From assembly GCA_016794985.1 (NCBI GenBank), contig JAEUIQ010000070.1, forward strand, positions 124,001 through 188,000: a stretch of 64,000 nt of DNA. Reading direction: 5' to 3'. The DNA is from Planctomycetaceae bacterium (GTDB taxonomy: Bacteria > Planctomycetota > Planctomycetia > Pirellulales > Pirellulaceae). Below, one piece after another: positions 1-8,796 of this stretch. Positions within the stretch are counted from its first letter, which is position 1, and each line of letters starts with the position of its first letter. Position numbers and translations under genes: made by a program. The notes under the pieces are model-generated. The model was not told where the DNA came from and ran no database searches. It was given only the letters and a program-made list of their open reading frames with translations.

Positions 1-680
1 ACATGGCGGTGAACCTTGCTTTTGATCGCCTGAACCGGAACATGCGGAAGCTCGAGCCACAAGAGCTACGTCATGCGCGTTGGGACGGATGGTTCATAAA
101 GCTAGTTGAGTCTGAAGCAGAGTCAGATGATTGGGTAAAGCTAGGCGTCGTCACTGCCGCCCGTACCAAGCGGATGAAAGACGCTCAATTCATTTCCGAG
201 CTACTGCTTTGTTTGATAGAGAAAAGGATGCATGGGTTTGACCAGATTACGCTGGATGGCGCATATGCCAAGTACGATGACGTCGACGAAACTGGAGCAA
301 ATGTTAATACGGATGATGTTGCGGAAGAACTAAAGTCAGTGAAAAAGTTTTTCTTGGATATGCAGGCACAGAATAGTTCTGTCAAGAAGTATGCTGGAAC
401 TTTTGCTCCATTTTATACGTTGTGGTCTCTGGTTGTTATTGACCGTTCCATTCTTCCGAAGCCCAAGAAATTGGCGGAACTCTTCGTTAAGTTCGTCGAG
501 AAAGGAAAAGAGATTCTCGGTGATCCGGCGTTGATGGGAACCGCCTCCGAATCAGGCGATATTCTTCTGAAGAGTGCCTATGATTTTCAGCAGGCATCCA
601 AAGGAGCCCACACCGATTTGCGGCCACGACAACGGCGGTATGAGGCACTGAAGGCGTACATCATAGCGGCACAACAATGA
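1..680 (+). CDS. DUF262-family protein, C-terminal part (start outside window)
   Basis: This is the 3' part of a gene that enters from the left edge; the frame is open from the first bases. The visible residues FDRLNRNMRKLEPQELRHA match the end of the DUF262 (ParB/GmrS-like) domain, where an ...LN...L..QELR.A motif is typical. A helical region follows. DUF262 proteins are often nucleotide-dependent nucleases or regulators in defence and restriction loci such as GmrSD. The stop overlaps the start of the RelA/SpoT-domain gene by 4 bp (ATGA), so the two are probably translationally coupled. The catalytic N-terminus is not visible, so activity cannot be judged. Confidence 0.7.
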   Translation, partial: MAVNLAFDRLNRNMRKLEPQELRHARWDGWFIKLVESEAESDDWVKLGVVTAARTKRMKDAQFISELLLCLIEKRMHGFDQITLDGAYAKYDDVDETGANVNTDDVAEELKSVKKFFLDMQAQNSSVKKYAGTFAPFYTLWSLVVIDRSILPKPKKLAELFVKFVEKGKEILGDPALMGTASESGDILLKSAYDFQQASKGAHTDLRPRQRRYEALKAYIIAAQQ

Positions 681-1645
681 AGATTGCGCGAGCAGTACGT
701 GAGCTCTACAAGGATCTCGTTGAGAAACATAGCCGCCTGAAGGAGTCGGTGGACACTCTGATCCAGAGCCGAAAGGAGCAACGTTGGCATTATGAGAGCC
801 GTGTCAAGGGAGAAGAGAGTTTTGCCCTGAAGCTTGAGACCGGGAGAATCGAGAACCCGTCAGCTCCTGAAGACTTTTTTGCATGCACGATAGTTGTCGA
901 GAATCACGCCCGAATCGCTGCTGCTGAAGATTTGGTCAATTCCCTTTTTAGCTTGATTGCGCGTAGGCCAAAAGAAGACGTTTCAACACACCTCTCTCCT
1001 GAGAACTTTGGATTTGATGATCTACGACTTTACGTCAATTGGAAAGATGCGCCGCAACTTCCAACTAGCGGTTTTTCTGGGATGGTATTTGAAATCCAGA
1101 TTAAGACGTTTTTACAACATGCTTGGGGAATCGCAACCCATGATTTTGTATACAAGTCCGACGATGTTGATTGGGCTGAAAGCCGAATTGCTTTTCAGGT
1201 TAAAGCCATGCTTGAGCATGCAGAGCTTTCTATCGGAGAAGCACAAACGCTTTCTACCGCAAAATTGGTTGGTCGATGCGACAAAGAATTTCGGAGCCTA
1301 AAGGATACGATTGCCGAGATCAAAAAGCGATGGGATTTGGATAACTTGCCGACAGATCTGAAGCGACTGGCGCAGAACATACTCCACCTGTCAAAAACTC
1401 TTGCCATCAATCTTAGTGATATTTGGGACGCAGTCGATGCTGAAACGACAAGGGGACGCGGCGCTAAGCAACAAAACCTGTCTCCGTACTCTTCGACGCT
1501 CCAAGCTCTGGTTGAAATAAGGGGCGCGAAGCTATTTGATCCATTGAAGAAGGATTGGGTAAGGCAAAAGATCTATGTGCCGCAAGAAGTGGAGCTTCCA
1601 CCGTTAGAAAAGAAGATCAAAGAAAAATTGGTTATCATTACGTAA
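677..1645 (+). CDS. RelA/SpoT-domain protein (alarmone-synthetase-like)
   Basis: 322 aa. The N-terminal 150 residues carry the (p)ppGpp-synthetase fold signature: R42-x-K44-x3-S48-x3-K52 (ATP-binding motif), D66 in a DxxACT version of the usual DxxGxR motif, and E139-I-Q-I-K-T144 followed by HAW (148-150), like the ExQIRT...AW motif. Histidine and aspartate residues of a hydrolase domain are not seen, so this is a single-domain, small-alarmone-synthetase-like protein with a helical C-terminus. The arginine of DxxGxR is replaced by T71, which may change the substrate; toxic relatives modify nucleotides or tRNA. The overlap with the DUF262 gene suggests one two-gene, probably defensive, unit. 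The family call is firm; the activity is inferred. Confidence 0.8.
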   Translation: MKIARAVRELYKDLVEKHSRLKESVDTLIQSRKEQRWHYESRVKGEESFALKLETGRIENPSAPEDFFACTIVVENHARIAAAEDLVNSLFSLIARRPKEDVSTHLSPENFGFDDLRLYVNWKDAPQLPTSGFSGMVFEIQIKTFLQHAWGIATHDFVYKSDDVDWAESRIAFQVKAMLEHAELSIGEAQTLSTAKLVGRCDKEFRSLKDTIAEIKKRWDLDNLPTDLKRLAQNILHLSKTLAINLSDIWDAVDAETTRGRGAKQQNLSPYSSTLQALVEIRGAKLFDPLKKDWVRQKIYVPQEVELPPLEKKIKEKLVIIT

Positions 1646-1681
1646 TTCATTTGTAGTCGTCGCGAGCTGCTCTTGCGGTAG

Positions 1682-1864
1682 TCTCAGGAGGACGGACTGG
1701 TTGTCAGTGCGGAACTTGACCAGTGGTTGCCTGATCGATGGCTGGAGGCCCATCCCAAACATCGTTGGACGATCGACGAGATCGGCGGACAAGAACGTAC
1801 TCAAGAAGAATTGGCCAAACGAAACCGCCGCCAGATCGAAAAACGGAAAAAGAAGCAGGGGTAG
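1682..1864 (+). pseudogene. Open C-terminal fragment of an unrecognised gene
   Basis: An open frame of 60 codons without a convincing start follows an in-frame TAG at 1679-1681. It reads like a protein C-terminus: a motif around W-L-P-D-R-W-L-E-A-H-P-K-H, then a strongly basic tail KRNRRQIEKRKKKQG. It has no start with a ribosome site and sits between two unrelated genes, so it looks like the remnant of a deleted gene. The parent family is not recognised. It could also be chance. Confidence 0.25.
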
Positions 1865-1955
1865 TTCATCGAACGCTCACAAATCTTCAGCGGCAAAGGG
1901 CCGCTTGTAGTCAGGAAGAAATCACTCGAAGCCTTTTTCTGTCTCGCGACGGCGT

Positions 1956-2702
1956 TCACCTGTCGTTGAGGTCCATGTACTCCTGAATCACCGACACGAG
2001 CAAGTCGGACGACTTGGGGGTGAAGCCAGGGGACTGGCAGAGTACGAAGAAATCGAAGCTGCCATCGTCTTTGAAAGTGGTTTCTGCCTCGACGACAAAC
2101 TCGACAGGGGGTTCCCGCTCGATGACGTTGAGACTCATCCCCGGAAAGGTTGCCTTGGGCTTTTCCAGCTTCGGCAACGCGAGCGTCCAAAAGGCCTCAC
2201 CAATGTCGGTAAACAGCCAGCTTTCGCAGTCCTCAAGTTTGTTATCCCGGTGCGTAACGTAAACGAGCCTGTTCAGCCAGCGGTTGGCAATCGCGACAAG
2301 TAGGTAGTTCCCCGCGTTCATTTTCTGACCGCTTTCCTCGAGCGACTCACGTTGCTCAAGCGGTTGATGCAGCAGATCAAGCCCCACGTAGACCTTGGAA
2401 AAGCCGAACATCCCCGAGCCGAGATCAGCGTGGGCATCAACGTGGACTACCTCGAACGGCTTGGTCAGCCTTCCATCCCGAATCAGGTCTCGCCACCAGT
2501 AGAACGCTTCGTGGTGGTGGATGATGTACTTGCCCGGAACACGCCGCCGCGTTGACAGTCCGCAGTTCTTTTCCAAAAACTCCCGTACCTTATCGCTAGT
2601 CCACGGTTTGAAGTCCGATTCGCTCAACCGGGAACCATCGCTGCTCTGGTCGTGAGAGATCGAACTAAGGAAGAAATCAAGATCGAGATCGAGGATTCGC
2701 AT
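1956..2702 (-). CDS. UPF0489 family protein
   Basis: 248 aa from the ATG at 2702, which begins MRILDLDLDFFL. The frame is open further upstream (to 2855), but the conserved family start DxDLDFF lies here. The sequence has IIHHHEAFYWW and VVHVDAHADLG segments, the conserved histidine/aspartate core of UPF0489 (C5orf22-like) proteins, which resembles the metal centre of arginase-like hydrolases. The family function is unknown. It stands alone on the minus strand, downstream of the ImmA/IrrE gene and with no overlap. A ureohydrolase-like role is only inference. Confidence 0.75.
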   Translation of the reverse strand: MRILDLDLDFFLSSISHDQSSDGSRLSESDFKPWTSDKVREFLEKNCGLSTRRRVPGKYIIHHHEAFYWWRDLIRDGRLTKPFEVVHVDAHADLGSGMFGFSKVYVGLDLLHQPLEQRESLEESGQKMNAGNYLLVAIANRWLNRLVYVTHRDNKLEDCESWLFTDIGEAFWTLALPKLEKPKATFPGMSLNVIEREPPVEFVVEAETTFKDDGSFDFFVLCQSPGFTPKSSDLLVSVIQEYMDLNDR

Positions 2703-3001
2703 TCTGCTCTCGGTGGCACGGTTTAGGATTTCATAGCGACGGAACAGACAAGCCGAAAGGACGAGGAACGGAAGTGCTGCCGGTTGGTAAGTATTCAGTA
2801 CGGCACGGGCTTCACCCCTCGGTTCAGCGTTAGCACCCCGACTTGGGCGCACCATTAGGCTAGTTTGCTACTGGGCAGATACCGATCATCAAGTGCATGG
2901 ACTAGCCGTCTGATCGCAAGCTCAGACTGGTGTCCTTATCTCAGATACGGCTCATCCGCTCGCTACGCTGTTCGCGTGTGAAAGTGTCCATGATTGTTCC
3001 T

Positions 3002-3847
3002 TTAATCATCGTCGCTATCCTCGTCGTCGTCTTCGAGTGGTTCGTCAGTGAAAAGGATTGTGAGGGTTTTCCCATAGCTTCCAAGGCCGACTACGTCTTC
3101 ATTTATCTCGACGTCCGGCCCGCCATCGAACCAATCGGAAAGAGTGCTGGTTCCTTCGTCTTGTCTTGCCTGCTCGACATTTGACTGATCTGCGTTGAAC
3201 ATCGCAGTTACCGTCCCCTTGGGCAAGAGGTCGCCTTTTTTGATCCATGTGATGCCGCGCAAATCACGAATCCTGTCTGACATAAAGCAGTAGTCAATCC
3301 TCTCTCCGCTGCTGACGATCACGGCTACTGCTTCGTCTGTGAAATAGGAGTACCGGATGGCCGTTGCGGTGATGGAGGTTTTGCAAAGTCTGGCAAGTTT
3401 CTCGATTGCGGAAAAACCGCTACCCGCTCCATTCACCGCCTCACGGAATTGATGGACTGGCATGAGCAGTGCGCTGGCAAAATAGTCCGCCTGACGTTCG
3501 ACGGGATCGCCTGAGATGAATCCGCTCTTTGATTCGTGAACTCCGTCGCCGCGAGGAAAGAGTTTTTCGGGGTGGCCCGGAAGGAAATAATGACCAAGTT
3601 CGTGAGCCACGGTGAACCGGATAAAGCCATCGTTAGTGATATGCTGGGCATATTGGATGCCGAAGACGTTACCGACTCGCAGCAAAAAACCGGACACGCC
3701 GGGCTTGCCCGATTGCTTGGCTTCAACATGAATATCGTGCCGCTTAGCGATCTCGAAGGGGCAAATGGGGAACGCAGTAAAACCGCATTCCTCGACGATA
3801 CTTTGTGCGGTGTTTTCCGCCTCGGCGCGAGCGAGTTTATCAGACAT
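3002..3847 (-). CDS. ImmA/IrrE-type metallopeptidase
   Basis: 281 aa. Residues 80-90 hold the zinc protease motif VAHELGHYFLP (HExxH, H82-H86), with QADYFASALLMP about 40 residues later, the usual third-ligand region of ImmA/IrrE peptidases (DUF955). The C-terminus is very acidic (EPLEDDDEDSDDD). ImmA peptidases cleave their partner XRE repressor when triggered. The partner lies 3 bp upstream (XRE gene ending at 3851) in the same operon. The pair is divergent from the CBASS operon, with its promoter about 60 bp from the TRIP13 start, so a role in switching CBASS is plausible but not shown. Confidence 0.9.
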   Translation of the reverse strand: MSDKLARAEAENTAQSIVEECGFTAFPICPFEIAKRHDIHVEAKQSGKPGVSGFLLRVGNVFGIQYAQHITNDGFIRFTVAHELGHYFLPGHPEKLFPRGDGVHESKSGFISGDPVERQADYFASALLMPVHQFREAVNGAGSGFSAIEKLARLCKTSITATAIRYSYFTDEAVAVIVSSGERIDYCFMSDRIRDLRGITWIKKGDLLPKGTVTAMFNADQSNVEQARQDEGTSTLSDWFDGGPDVEINEDVVGLGSYGKTLTILFTDEPLEDDDEDSDDD

Positions 3848-3850
3848 GGT

Positions 3851-4192
3851 TTACTTGTCCTCCTGGCGGAGGCGGTTCTTTTCCGCCAGCATCGCGGCGA
3901 ACTTGGCAAGATCATCCTGATCTTCGGCTGTCATCTTCTCGAAGTTGCGAAAGAGTTTCTCCGCGACAGGTCCGGCAGTGGTAGGCACGGTTTCGCGGCC
4001 CAGGAGGAAGTCGATGGTGACTGCCAAGGCGTCGGCGAGTTTCTTCAGGTTATCAAACGAAGGTGATCGCCTTCCGGACTCGAAATGCGAGATCGCAGAA
4101 GGCTGAAACCCAGTCCTTGCAGCCAGGTCGGCCTGGTTCATCCGCTTCTCTTCGCGAATTTGGCGCAGGCGCTCCCCAAAAGTTTCTTGCAT
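3851..4192 (-). CDS. XRE-family transcriptional regulator (ImmR-like)
   Basis: 113 aa. Residues 5-65 form a classic Cro/CI-type helix-turn-helix (GERLRQIREEKRMNQADLA, then SAISHFESGRRSPSFDNLKK). The C-terminus is a helical tail rich in charged residues. The start has a good ribosome site (AGAGGA). It is the first gene of an operon with the ImmA/IrrE peptidase. Such regulators repress nearby mobile-element or defence genes until cleaved. The intergenic region with the divergent CBASS operon is only about 60 bp, so one operator could serve both promoters. Confidence 0.9.
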   Translation of the reverse strand: MQETFGERLRQIREEKRMNQADLAARTGFQPSAISHFESGRRSPSFDNLKKLADALAVTIDFLLGRETVPTTAGPVAEKLFRNFEKMTAEDQDDLAKFAAMLAEKNRLRQEDK

Positions 4193-4253
4193 GTTCCTCT
4201 TGACTCCAATGTGACGACTCCGTAAACTTAATTATGACGGCCTGCGGGTCGTT

Positions 4254-5330
4254 TTGTTGTGTCGCGTGCTTGACGACTTCGTCATATCATACGTGACAGA
4301 CGAGCCGTTGGCAATCGGTATCAACATCAAACAGTTCGGAAAGGACCAAGTAGTGCGAAAGTCTTCGTTGGATAGGGAAAATGGCAACGGTGGCCGCATC
4401 GCTAAGTTCCCATTGGGAGGTGCAGACACCGGGGGTGTGGATGCCGTTGGAGTGCTCGACAGCAGAATACTTCCGGATAGCGAGTTCATTGCTCAGTGGG
4501 ATGCGGTGATCGTCGAAACATCGCAAAAGGATCGGCTCCTCTCGCAGTCAATCCTGAACTTCACGCTTCGTGAGAAGGTGAACAGGGCGAACCTTCCACT
4601 TCACGGCCTGATCGTGCTTCACGGGCCACCCGGAACTGGCAAGACGTCGCTGGCACGAGGGTTGGCGGCTCGGACCGCCGAAGCCATCGGAAGGCTCGGT
4701 CAATTCCGATACATCGAAGTCGAACCACACGCACTCACCGGAGCGGCGCTGGGCAAGAGCCAACGTGCGGTTCGTGATCTTCTTGGGCAGACGGTCGCCG
4801 AACAGGCAGAGCGAGGCCCACTGATCGTGCTTCTCGATGAAGTGGAGACGATGGCGGCTGACCGTGGTCGCATGAGCATGGATGCCAATCCGATTGATGT
4901 TCACCGGGCGACTGATGCTGTCCTCGCGCAGCTGGATCAGCTCGCTGCAAAATACCCTCACTTGCTTTTCATCGCGACGAGCAATTTCACGCAGGCGGTA
5001 GACGGTGCATTTCTGTCTCGCGCGGATCTCATCGAGAATATTGGTATGCCTAGCCCTGAGGCTTGCCGTGCCATTCTTCAGTCGGCTGTTGAAGAATTAG
5101 CCAGATCATTCCCAGCCACTGCACGCATTCCGCTGGATGCAGACTTCGACCGCGCTGCAAAGCAATGTGTAGGGCTTGATGGCCGTCGCATTCGCAAGTT
5201 GGTGATCGCCGCGTGTGCGCTCAACAAGCAAACCGCGATTGACCCGAACAAGTTGTCGGCCTCCGATGTCCTGCAAGCTGCGAAACAGGCTCAGGCTGAG
5301 TCACTTTCGGTGATGGGGGAGCAATCATGA
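4254..5330 (+). CDS. cap6: CBASS TRIP13/Pch2-like AAA+ ATPase (Cap6)
   Basis: 358 aa. It has Walker A GPPGTGKT (about 124-131), Walker B LLDEVE (about 193-198), sensor ATSN (about 241-244) and the C-terminal GRRIRK segment of AAA+ proteins. The N-terminal segment LPDSEFIAQWDAVIV is like bacterial TRIP13 homologues. In type III CBASS this hexameric remodeller opens HORMA proteins and switches off signalling. The next two genes are a probable HORMA partner and a clear HORMA protein, which fits. The start is uncertain: TTG at 4254 is the longest option and no ATG lies in frame nearby. The stop overlaps the next gene by 4 bp (ATGA). Confidence 0.9.
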   Translation: MLCRVLDDFVISYVTDEPLAIGINIKQFGKDQVVRKSSLDRENGNGGRIAKFPLGGADTGGVDAVGVLDSRILPDSEFIAQWDAVIVETSQKDRLLSQSILNFTLREKVNRANLPLHGLIVLHGPPGTGKTSLARGLAARTAEAIGRLGQFRYIEVEPHALTGAALGKSQRAVRDLLGQTVAEQAERGPLIVLLDEVETMAADRGRMSMDANPIDVHRATDAVLAQLDQLAAKYPHLLFIATSNFTQAVDGAFLSRADLIENIGMPSPEACRAILQSAVEELARSFPATARIPLDADFDRAAKQCVGLDGRRIRKLVIAACALNKQTAIDPNKLSASDVLQAAKQAQAESLSVMGEQS

Positions 5331-5800
5331 GTACCGTAGCTCGTCGAATCCGAGCGACGCCCGAACGCGGTGCGTCGGATGCCTGGCAGGTGATTGTTGA
5401 TCTGATCGCGCCGAAAGAAGGTGCGGCACGCCGGGAACTGCTTGACATTGAAGGAATTGCTTCGTCGATCATCTCGACGGAATCGCCCAAGGATGCGGCG
5501 ATGGTTATTCGTGGCACGGGACCGCGGGTGCGGATGTACTGCCTTTACGACGACGATGCGATTTCCGGTGACGATGCCAATGAATCTGCACTGGCGGGCT
5601 GCCCGACCGATGGCGATTGGGTCATGAGCCTTCCGGCTGACGCAGACGATGTCGCATGGATCAAGAACGCGTTGGCGAAGAAATCCACGCATGTGAAGGT
5701 GCGGGAAAAGAGTGAAGCGTTTGATGACGGTGAAGAACAATCGCAACAGGTTGCATCGTCGGAGGTAGCAATCAACATGGAGGCATTCCTACGGCCATGA
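5327..5800 (+). CDS. CBASS accessory protein, probable second HORMA protein (Cap8-like)
   Basis: 157 aa, not recognised from motifs alone. It sits between the TRIP13 ATPase and the HORMA gene, with ATGA overlaps on both sides, so it belongs to the CBASS operon. Type III CBASS loci with a CdnD-type synthase often have two HORMA proteins, and this small acidic protein has the right size and place for the second. The tail after about residue 125 is low-complexity and ends in AINMEAFLRP, an exposed peptide of the kind HORMA safety-belts bind. The HORMA assignment and tail role are inference. Confidence 0.55.
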   Translation: MSTVARRIRATPERGASDAWQVIVDLIAPKEGAARRELLDIEGIASSIISTESPKDAAMVIRGTGPRVRMYCLYDDDAISGDDANESALAGCPTDGDWVMSLPADADDVAWIKNALAKKSTHVKVREKSEAFDDGEEQSQQVASSEVAINMEAFLRP

Positions 5801-6300
5801 GTACATTCGTCGTTGTCAACACGTACACGCATTCCGTGACCTATGTCACAGACAAGATGTTGATGTCACTCAAGGAAATCATCCGTTGCAGCGGCCTCAG
5901 CCCGGAAAAGTTCGTTGCCGACTGGAAGGTATTACAACGGGGGATCTGTACTTGGCTGAATTCCCGCGACCTGGAAAGAGTGATCCTGGAAGTCTACAAC
6001 CCCAAGACTGATGCCCTAATTGGGCGATGGGACTTCGATCTGTTTTACGGATCGTCCGGGGATACCGATATGTGGGTGAACACGGATGACATCAAGTACC
6101 ACATCCTCAAAGCCGGACAATGGCCATCCGCCTGCGACTACCGCATCGTACTGACCACGAAACCTGGTAGGCCGAGCGTCGATGGCTGGAACGCCGCAAC
6201 ACTACGTTCGACTGACGGTTTTGTCCGGCAGAGCCTCGGTACGACCATTGACGGTAAAGGCTTGAAATCAGGAACCGCATATTGGAGGGCCGTGAAGTGA
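5797..6300 (+). CDS. cap7: CBASS bacterial HORMA-domain protein (Cap7)
   Basis: 167 aa. The opening THSVTYVTDKMLMSLKEIIR and the segments LERVILEVYNPKTDALIGRWDFD and CDYRIVLTTKPGRP match bacterial HORMA proteins of type III CBASS. In the known system HORMA binds a closure peptide, joins and activates the CD-NTase, and is remodelled by TRIP13. The start overlaps the previous gene (ATGA at 5797). The stop overlaps the CD-NTase start (GTGA at 6297-6300), indicating coupled translation. Confidence 0.85.
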   Translation: MSTFVVVNTYTHSVTYVTDKMLMSLKEIIRCSGLSPEKFVADWKVLQRGICTWLNSRDLERVILEVYNPKTDALIGRWDFDLFYGSSGDTDMWVNTDDIKYHILKAGQWPSACDYRIVLTTKPGRPSVDGWNAATLRSTDGFVRQSLGTTIDGKGLKSGTAYWRAVK

Positions 6301-7193
6301 TAACCGTTACAGAAGCATTTAAGAAGTTCCGGAGCAGGCTTGAACTGACCGACCGCGAGCAAGAGGACGCCTCGCGCCGTCACAACGAAATCAGGGAATA
6401 CCTGAGGACGAAGTTCGATATTGAGGATGACTTCCTTACCGGCTCCTACAAGCGGTGGACCAAAACGAAGCCGCTTAAAGACGTGGACATTTTCTGTGTC
6501 CTTGGCAAGGAGGAACGCCATCGGCGTGACGAAACACCTGCCAAACTGCTAAAGTCATTCGAAGATGCCCTGGTAGAGAAGTACGGCCGCGACAAAGTCT
6601 CTTGCCAGCGACGTTCGGTCACGGTCGAGTTTGGAGTGACCGCTAACGCTGACGAGGATACCGACGGCAAGGTCATGAGCTTTGATGTAGTGCCTGCCTT
6701 TACCAAAAAGAGTCATTACGAAATTCCGGACACCGCTACGACCTCGGGGTGGACCGAGACGAATCCGAAGGTGCACTACGACCTCGCGGTTAAGGCACAA
6801 GATGCTTATAGCGGCGAGTGGAAAGGCATTGTTCGTATGACGAAGAGATGGAACAGTAACCAGGGCAAGCCGGTGAAGCCGTCTTTCCTAATCGAAGTCA
6901 TGGCCCTGCAACTACTACATCCTCCATACCGTGGCGACTATCGTTTGGAGATCAAAGCATTTCTGGCGAGTCTGGCCGACCGGCTCGATGAAACCTGGGC
7001 AGATCCCGCAAAGCTTGGACCACCCGTCAGCGACGGAATGAATCAAGCTGCCCGCGATGCAGCGAAGATCAAATTACGTGCCGGTTCGGATGCGGCTGCC
7101 AAAGCGATACAGCTTGAGCGGCAAGGCAAGAACGGTGAGGCATTGAAGGTGTGGCGGAATGAAGTGTTCGGCCCCATGTTTCCGCTATCGTAA
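6297..7193 (+). CDS. cdnD: CBASS CD-NTase (cyclic oligonucleotide synthase, clade C/D-like)
   Basis: 298 aa from the GTG at 6297, chosen because GGAGGG lies about 7 nt upstream and the GTGA overlap with the HORMA stop fits the operon; an in-frame ATG at 6282 is the alternative. The nucleotidyltransferase core is intact: G49-S50 in TGSYKRWTKTKPLKDVDIF, D62 and D64, then the third carboxylate D130 in SFDVVPAF. These residues bind two metals for cyclic nucleotide synthesis. With a NucC effector next door, the product is expected to be a cyclic tri-adenylate. Clade D rather than C is a guess based on the two HORMA genes. Confidence 0.9.
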   Translation: MITVTEAFKKFRSRLELTDREQEDASRRHNEIREYLRTKFDIEDDFLTGSYKRWTKTKPLKDVDIFCVLGKEERHRRDETPAKLLKSFEDALVEKYGRDKVSCQRRSVTVEFGVTANADEDTDGKVMSFDVVPAFTKKSHYEIPDTATTSGWTETNPKVHYDLAVKAQDAYSGEWKGIVRMTKRWNSNQGKPVKPSFLIEVMALQLLHPPYRGDYRLEIKAFLASLADRLDETWADPAKLGPPVSDGMNQAARDAAKIKLRAGSDAAAKAIQLERQGKNGEALKVWRNEVFGPMFPLS

Positions 7194-7208
7194 TCAAGGA
7201 GTGCGTTC

Positions 7209-7958
7209 GTGTCTGATTCCCATTTGAGCAAAACGCGAGGCATGGAGTTTCTCCAACGTGCATTCGCGAGTGAACAGTCTTGCCTCGTCGCCAAGCTGAG
7301 GTCATCGGATAGGATCATCCATAATGGTGATCGCGGCGACGTCAACGAACAATTCTTCATCGAGGTGCTGAGGAACTATTTGCCCAACCGGTACACCGTC
7401 CACAAAGCGACAATACTCGATAGTGACGGGCAGGCATCGGATTCCATCGATGTTGTTGTGCATGACCGGCAATACACGCCAACCCTGCTCGACAGTGAAT
7501 CGCATCGCTACGTGCCGGCAGAAGCGGTTTATGCCGTGTTCGAGTGCAAGCCAAAAATCGACAAGGCATACCTTGAATATGCTGGTAAGAAGGCGGAGTC
7601 AGTCCGTCGCTTAAAACGCACTTCGGTGCCGATCCCGCACGCGGGCGGCTCATACCCCGCTAAGCCGCATTTCGAGATCATCGCCGGGATTCTCGCCATA
7701 GAGGCTGATTGGAAAGATGGATTCTCGACTTCGTTCGAGAACTGCCACGCGGCGTTGACCGGCTCCAACCGACTGAATTGCGGTCTGGCCGTCGATGGAC
7801 ATGCGTTCGACATTTTCAATCCCGGTGGTGGGTATACCTACTGCAAGTCGGAGAACGCCCTTGTGTTTTTTCTTTTCCGCCTTTTGAATCAGCTCCAATC
7901 GCTTGGCACGGTTCCAGCTATTGACTGGAATGCCTATGCTTCGCAACTTTCCAAATAG
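7209..7958 (+). CDS. nucC: CBASS effector endonuclease NucC
   Basis: 249 aa from a GTG start preceded by AAGGAG. The protein matches NucC along its length: RYTVHKATILDSDGQASDSID, VPAEAVYAVFECK, RRLKRTSVPIPHAGG and the end FLFRLLNQLQSLGTVP. The active-site motif I80-D81-x30-E112-C113-K114 has the NucC spacing, with Cys where the usual motif has Ala. NucC is activated by cyclic tri-adenylate, joins trimers into hexamers and destroys cell DNA, killing the infected cell. It is the last CBASS gene, 15 bp after the synthase. Confidence 0.93.
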   Translation: MSDSHLSKTRGMEFLQRAFASEQSCLVAKLRSSDRIIHNGDRGDVNEQFFIEVLRNYLPNRYTVHKATILDSDGQASDSIDVVVHDRQYTPTLLDSESHRYVPAEAVYAVFECKPKIDKAYLEYAGKKAESVRRLKRTSVPIPHAGGSYPAKPHFEIIAGILAIEADWKDGFSTSFENCHAALTGSNRLNCGLAVDGHAFDIFNPGGGYTYCKSENALVFFLFRLLNQLQSLGTVPAIDWNAYASQLSK

Positions 7959-8459
7959 TTCGGTTGGGTTCATTCACCGTCGCCGTCGGAGTGTTCCGTC
8001 GCGGGGGTTCCTCTTTGCCCGGATGGGCTCTAACCAGGATTTTGCCCTTTGCCTTCGGACATTTGCTGACGCTCGCGGAGGATGAATTCTTGAAAGAACA
8101 TAGGCTGCGGCTGTTTCCTGACGAAGAGGTACAACTCAGGGTTAACACGATTTAATTCTAGTTTTTAGCAAAGATGCTCTGTTGACCCAACAGCATTGCC
8201 TCAAATTTATCGTGATCCCCAATCTGTTGTCTGGCACCATCCGATCATTCCTGTGTTCCGTTGCATTGACATTTCTGTGTCACGGCTACCACTTGTTTTT
8301 CCTGGCGGCAGCGAATTTTTTTTGGAAGCATCTCACCTGATGTTCACCGCATGAACGTTAAGCCAGAATTGTAGAACTGACAACGATATTCATGACCAAG
8401 ACGCTTAGCCATCGTTGCTGTTTGTTTTTTCCTCTGGGCAAAGAGGGTCAACCATGGCA
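7959..8459. other. Intergenic region between CBASS and the plasmid origin
   Basis: About 500 bp without a convincing gene. Short frames on both strands overlap and lack ribosome sites. The sequence changes from GC-rich near nucC to AT-rich near 8,160-8,460, leading into the origin region. It probably marks the border between the defence cargo and the plasmid backbone. Confidence 0.4.
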
Positions 8460-8593
8460 CTTTAAGATGCCAGACAGGATGACTTATCCACAAGCCTGCA
8501 TCCCTTTAGAGTTAATATCTGTGTTAAATAGAGAGTTACGTTGTGGATAGTGCCTGACAACCCATTGATTGGGCAATTGAATTTGAAACGGCC

Positions 8594-8658
8594 TGTGGGT
8601 GAAATGTCGAAAGAATGTGGGTGAAATGTCGAAAGAGCGTGTGTGAAATGTCGAAAGA
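8594..8658 (+). repeat. Iteron set A, three copies, 22-bp period
   Basis: Three direct repeats of TGTGGGTGAAATGTCGAAA start at 8594, 8616 and 8638; the third has changes in its first bases. The 22-bp spacing is about two helical turns, placing bound Rep on one DNA face. This is the likely replication-initiation set, since it lies between DnaA boxes. Confidence 0.85.
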
Positions 8659-8796
8659 TTAGGTCACCATCGGAGCAGTTATCCACAGGGCAATTGGCTT
8701 GAACGCGATGGGAGTTTTGTCTTGGAATCAAGCTAGGTCGTTATGTGGGCAGGCGGGCAACCGATGCATTCAACGCGGTTGTTTCCAATCGGGTGC

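Noticed and set aside
3536..4066. 176-aa + strand ORF
   Set aside because: Antisense to the ImmA/IrrE and XRE genes, which have clear motifs.
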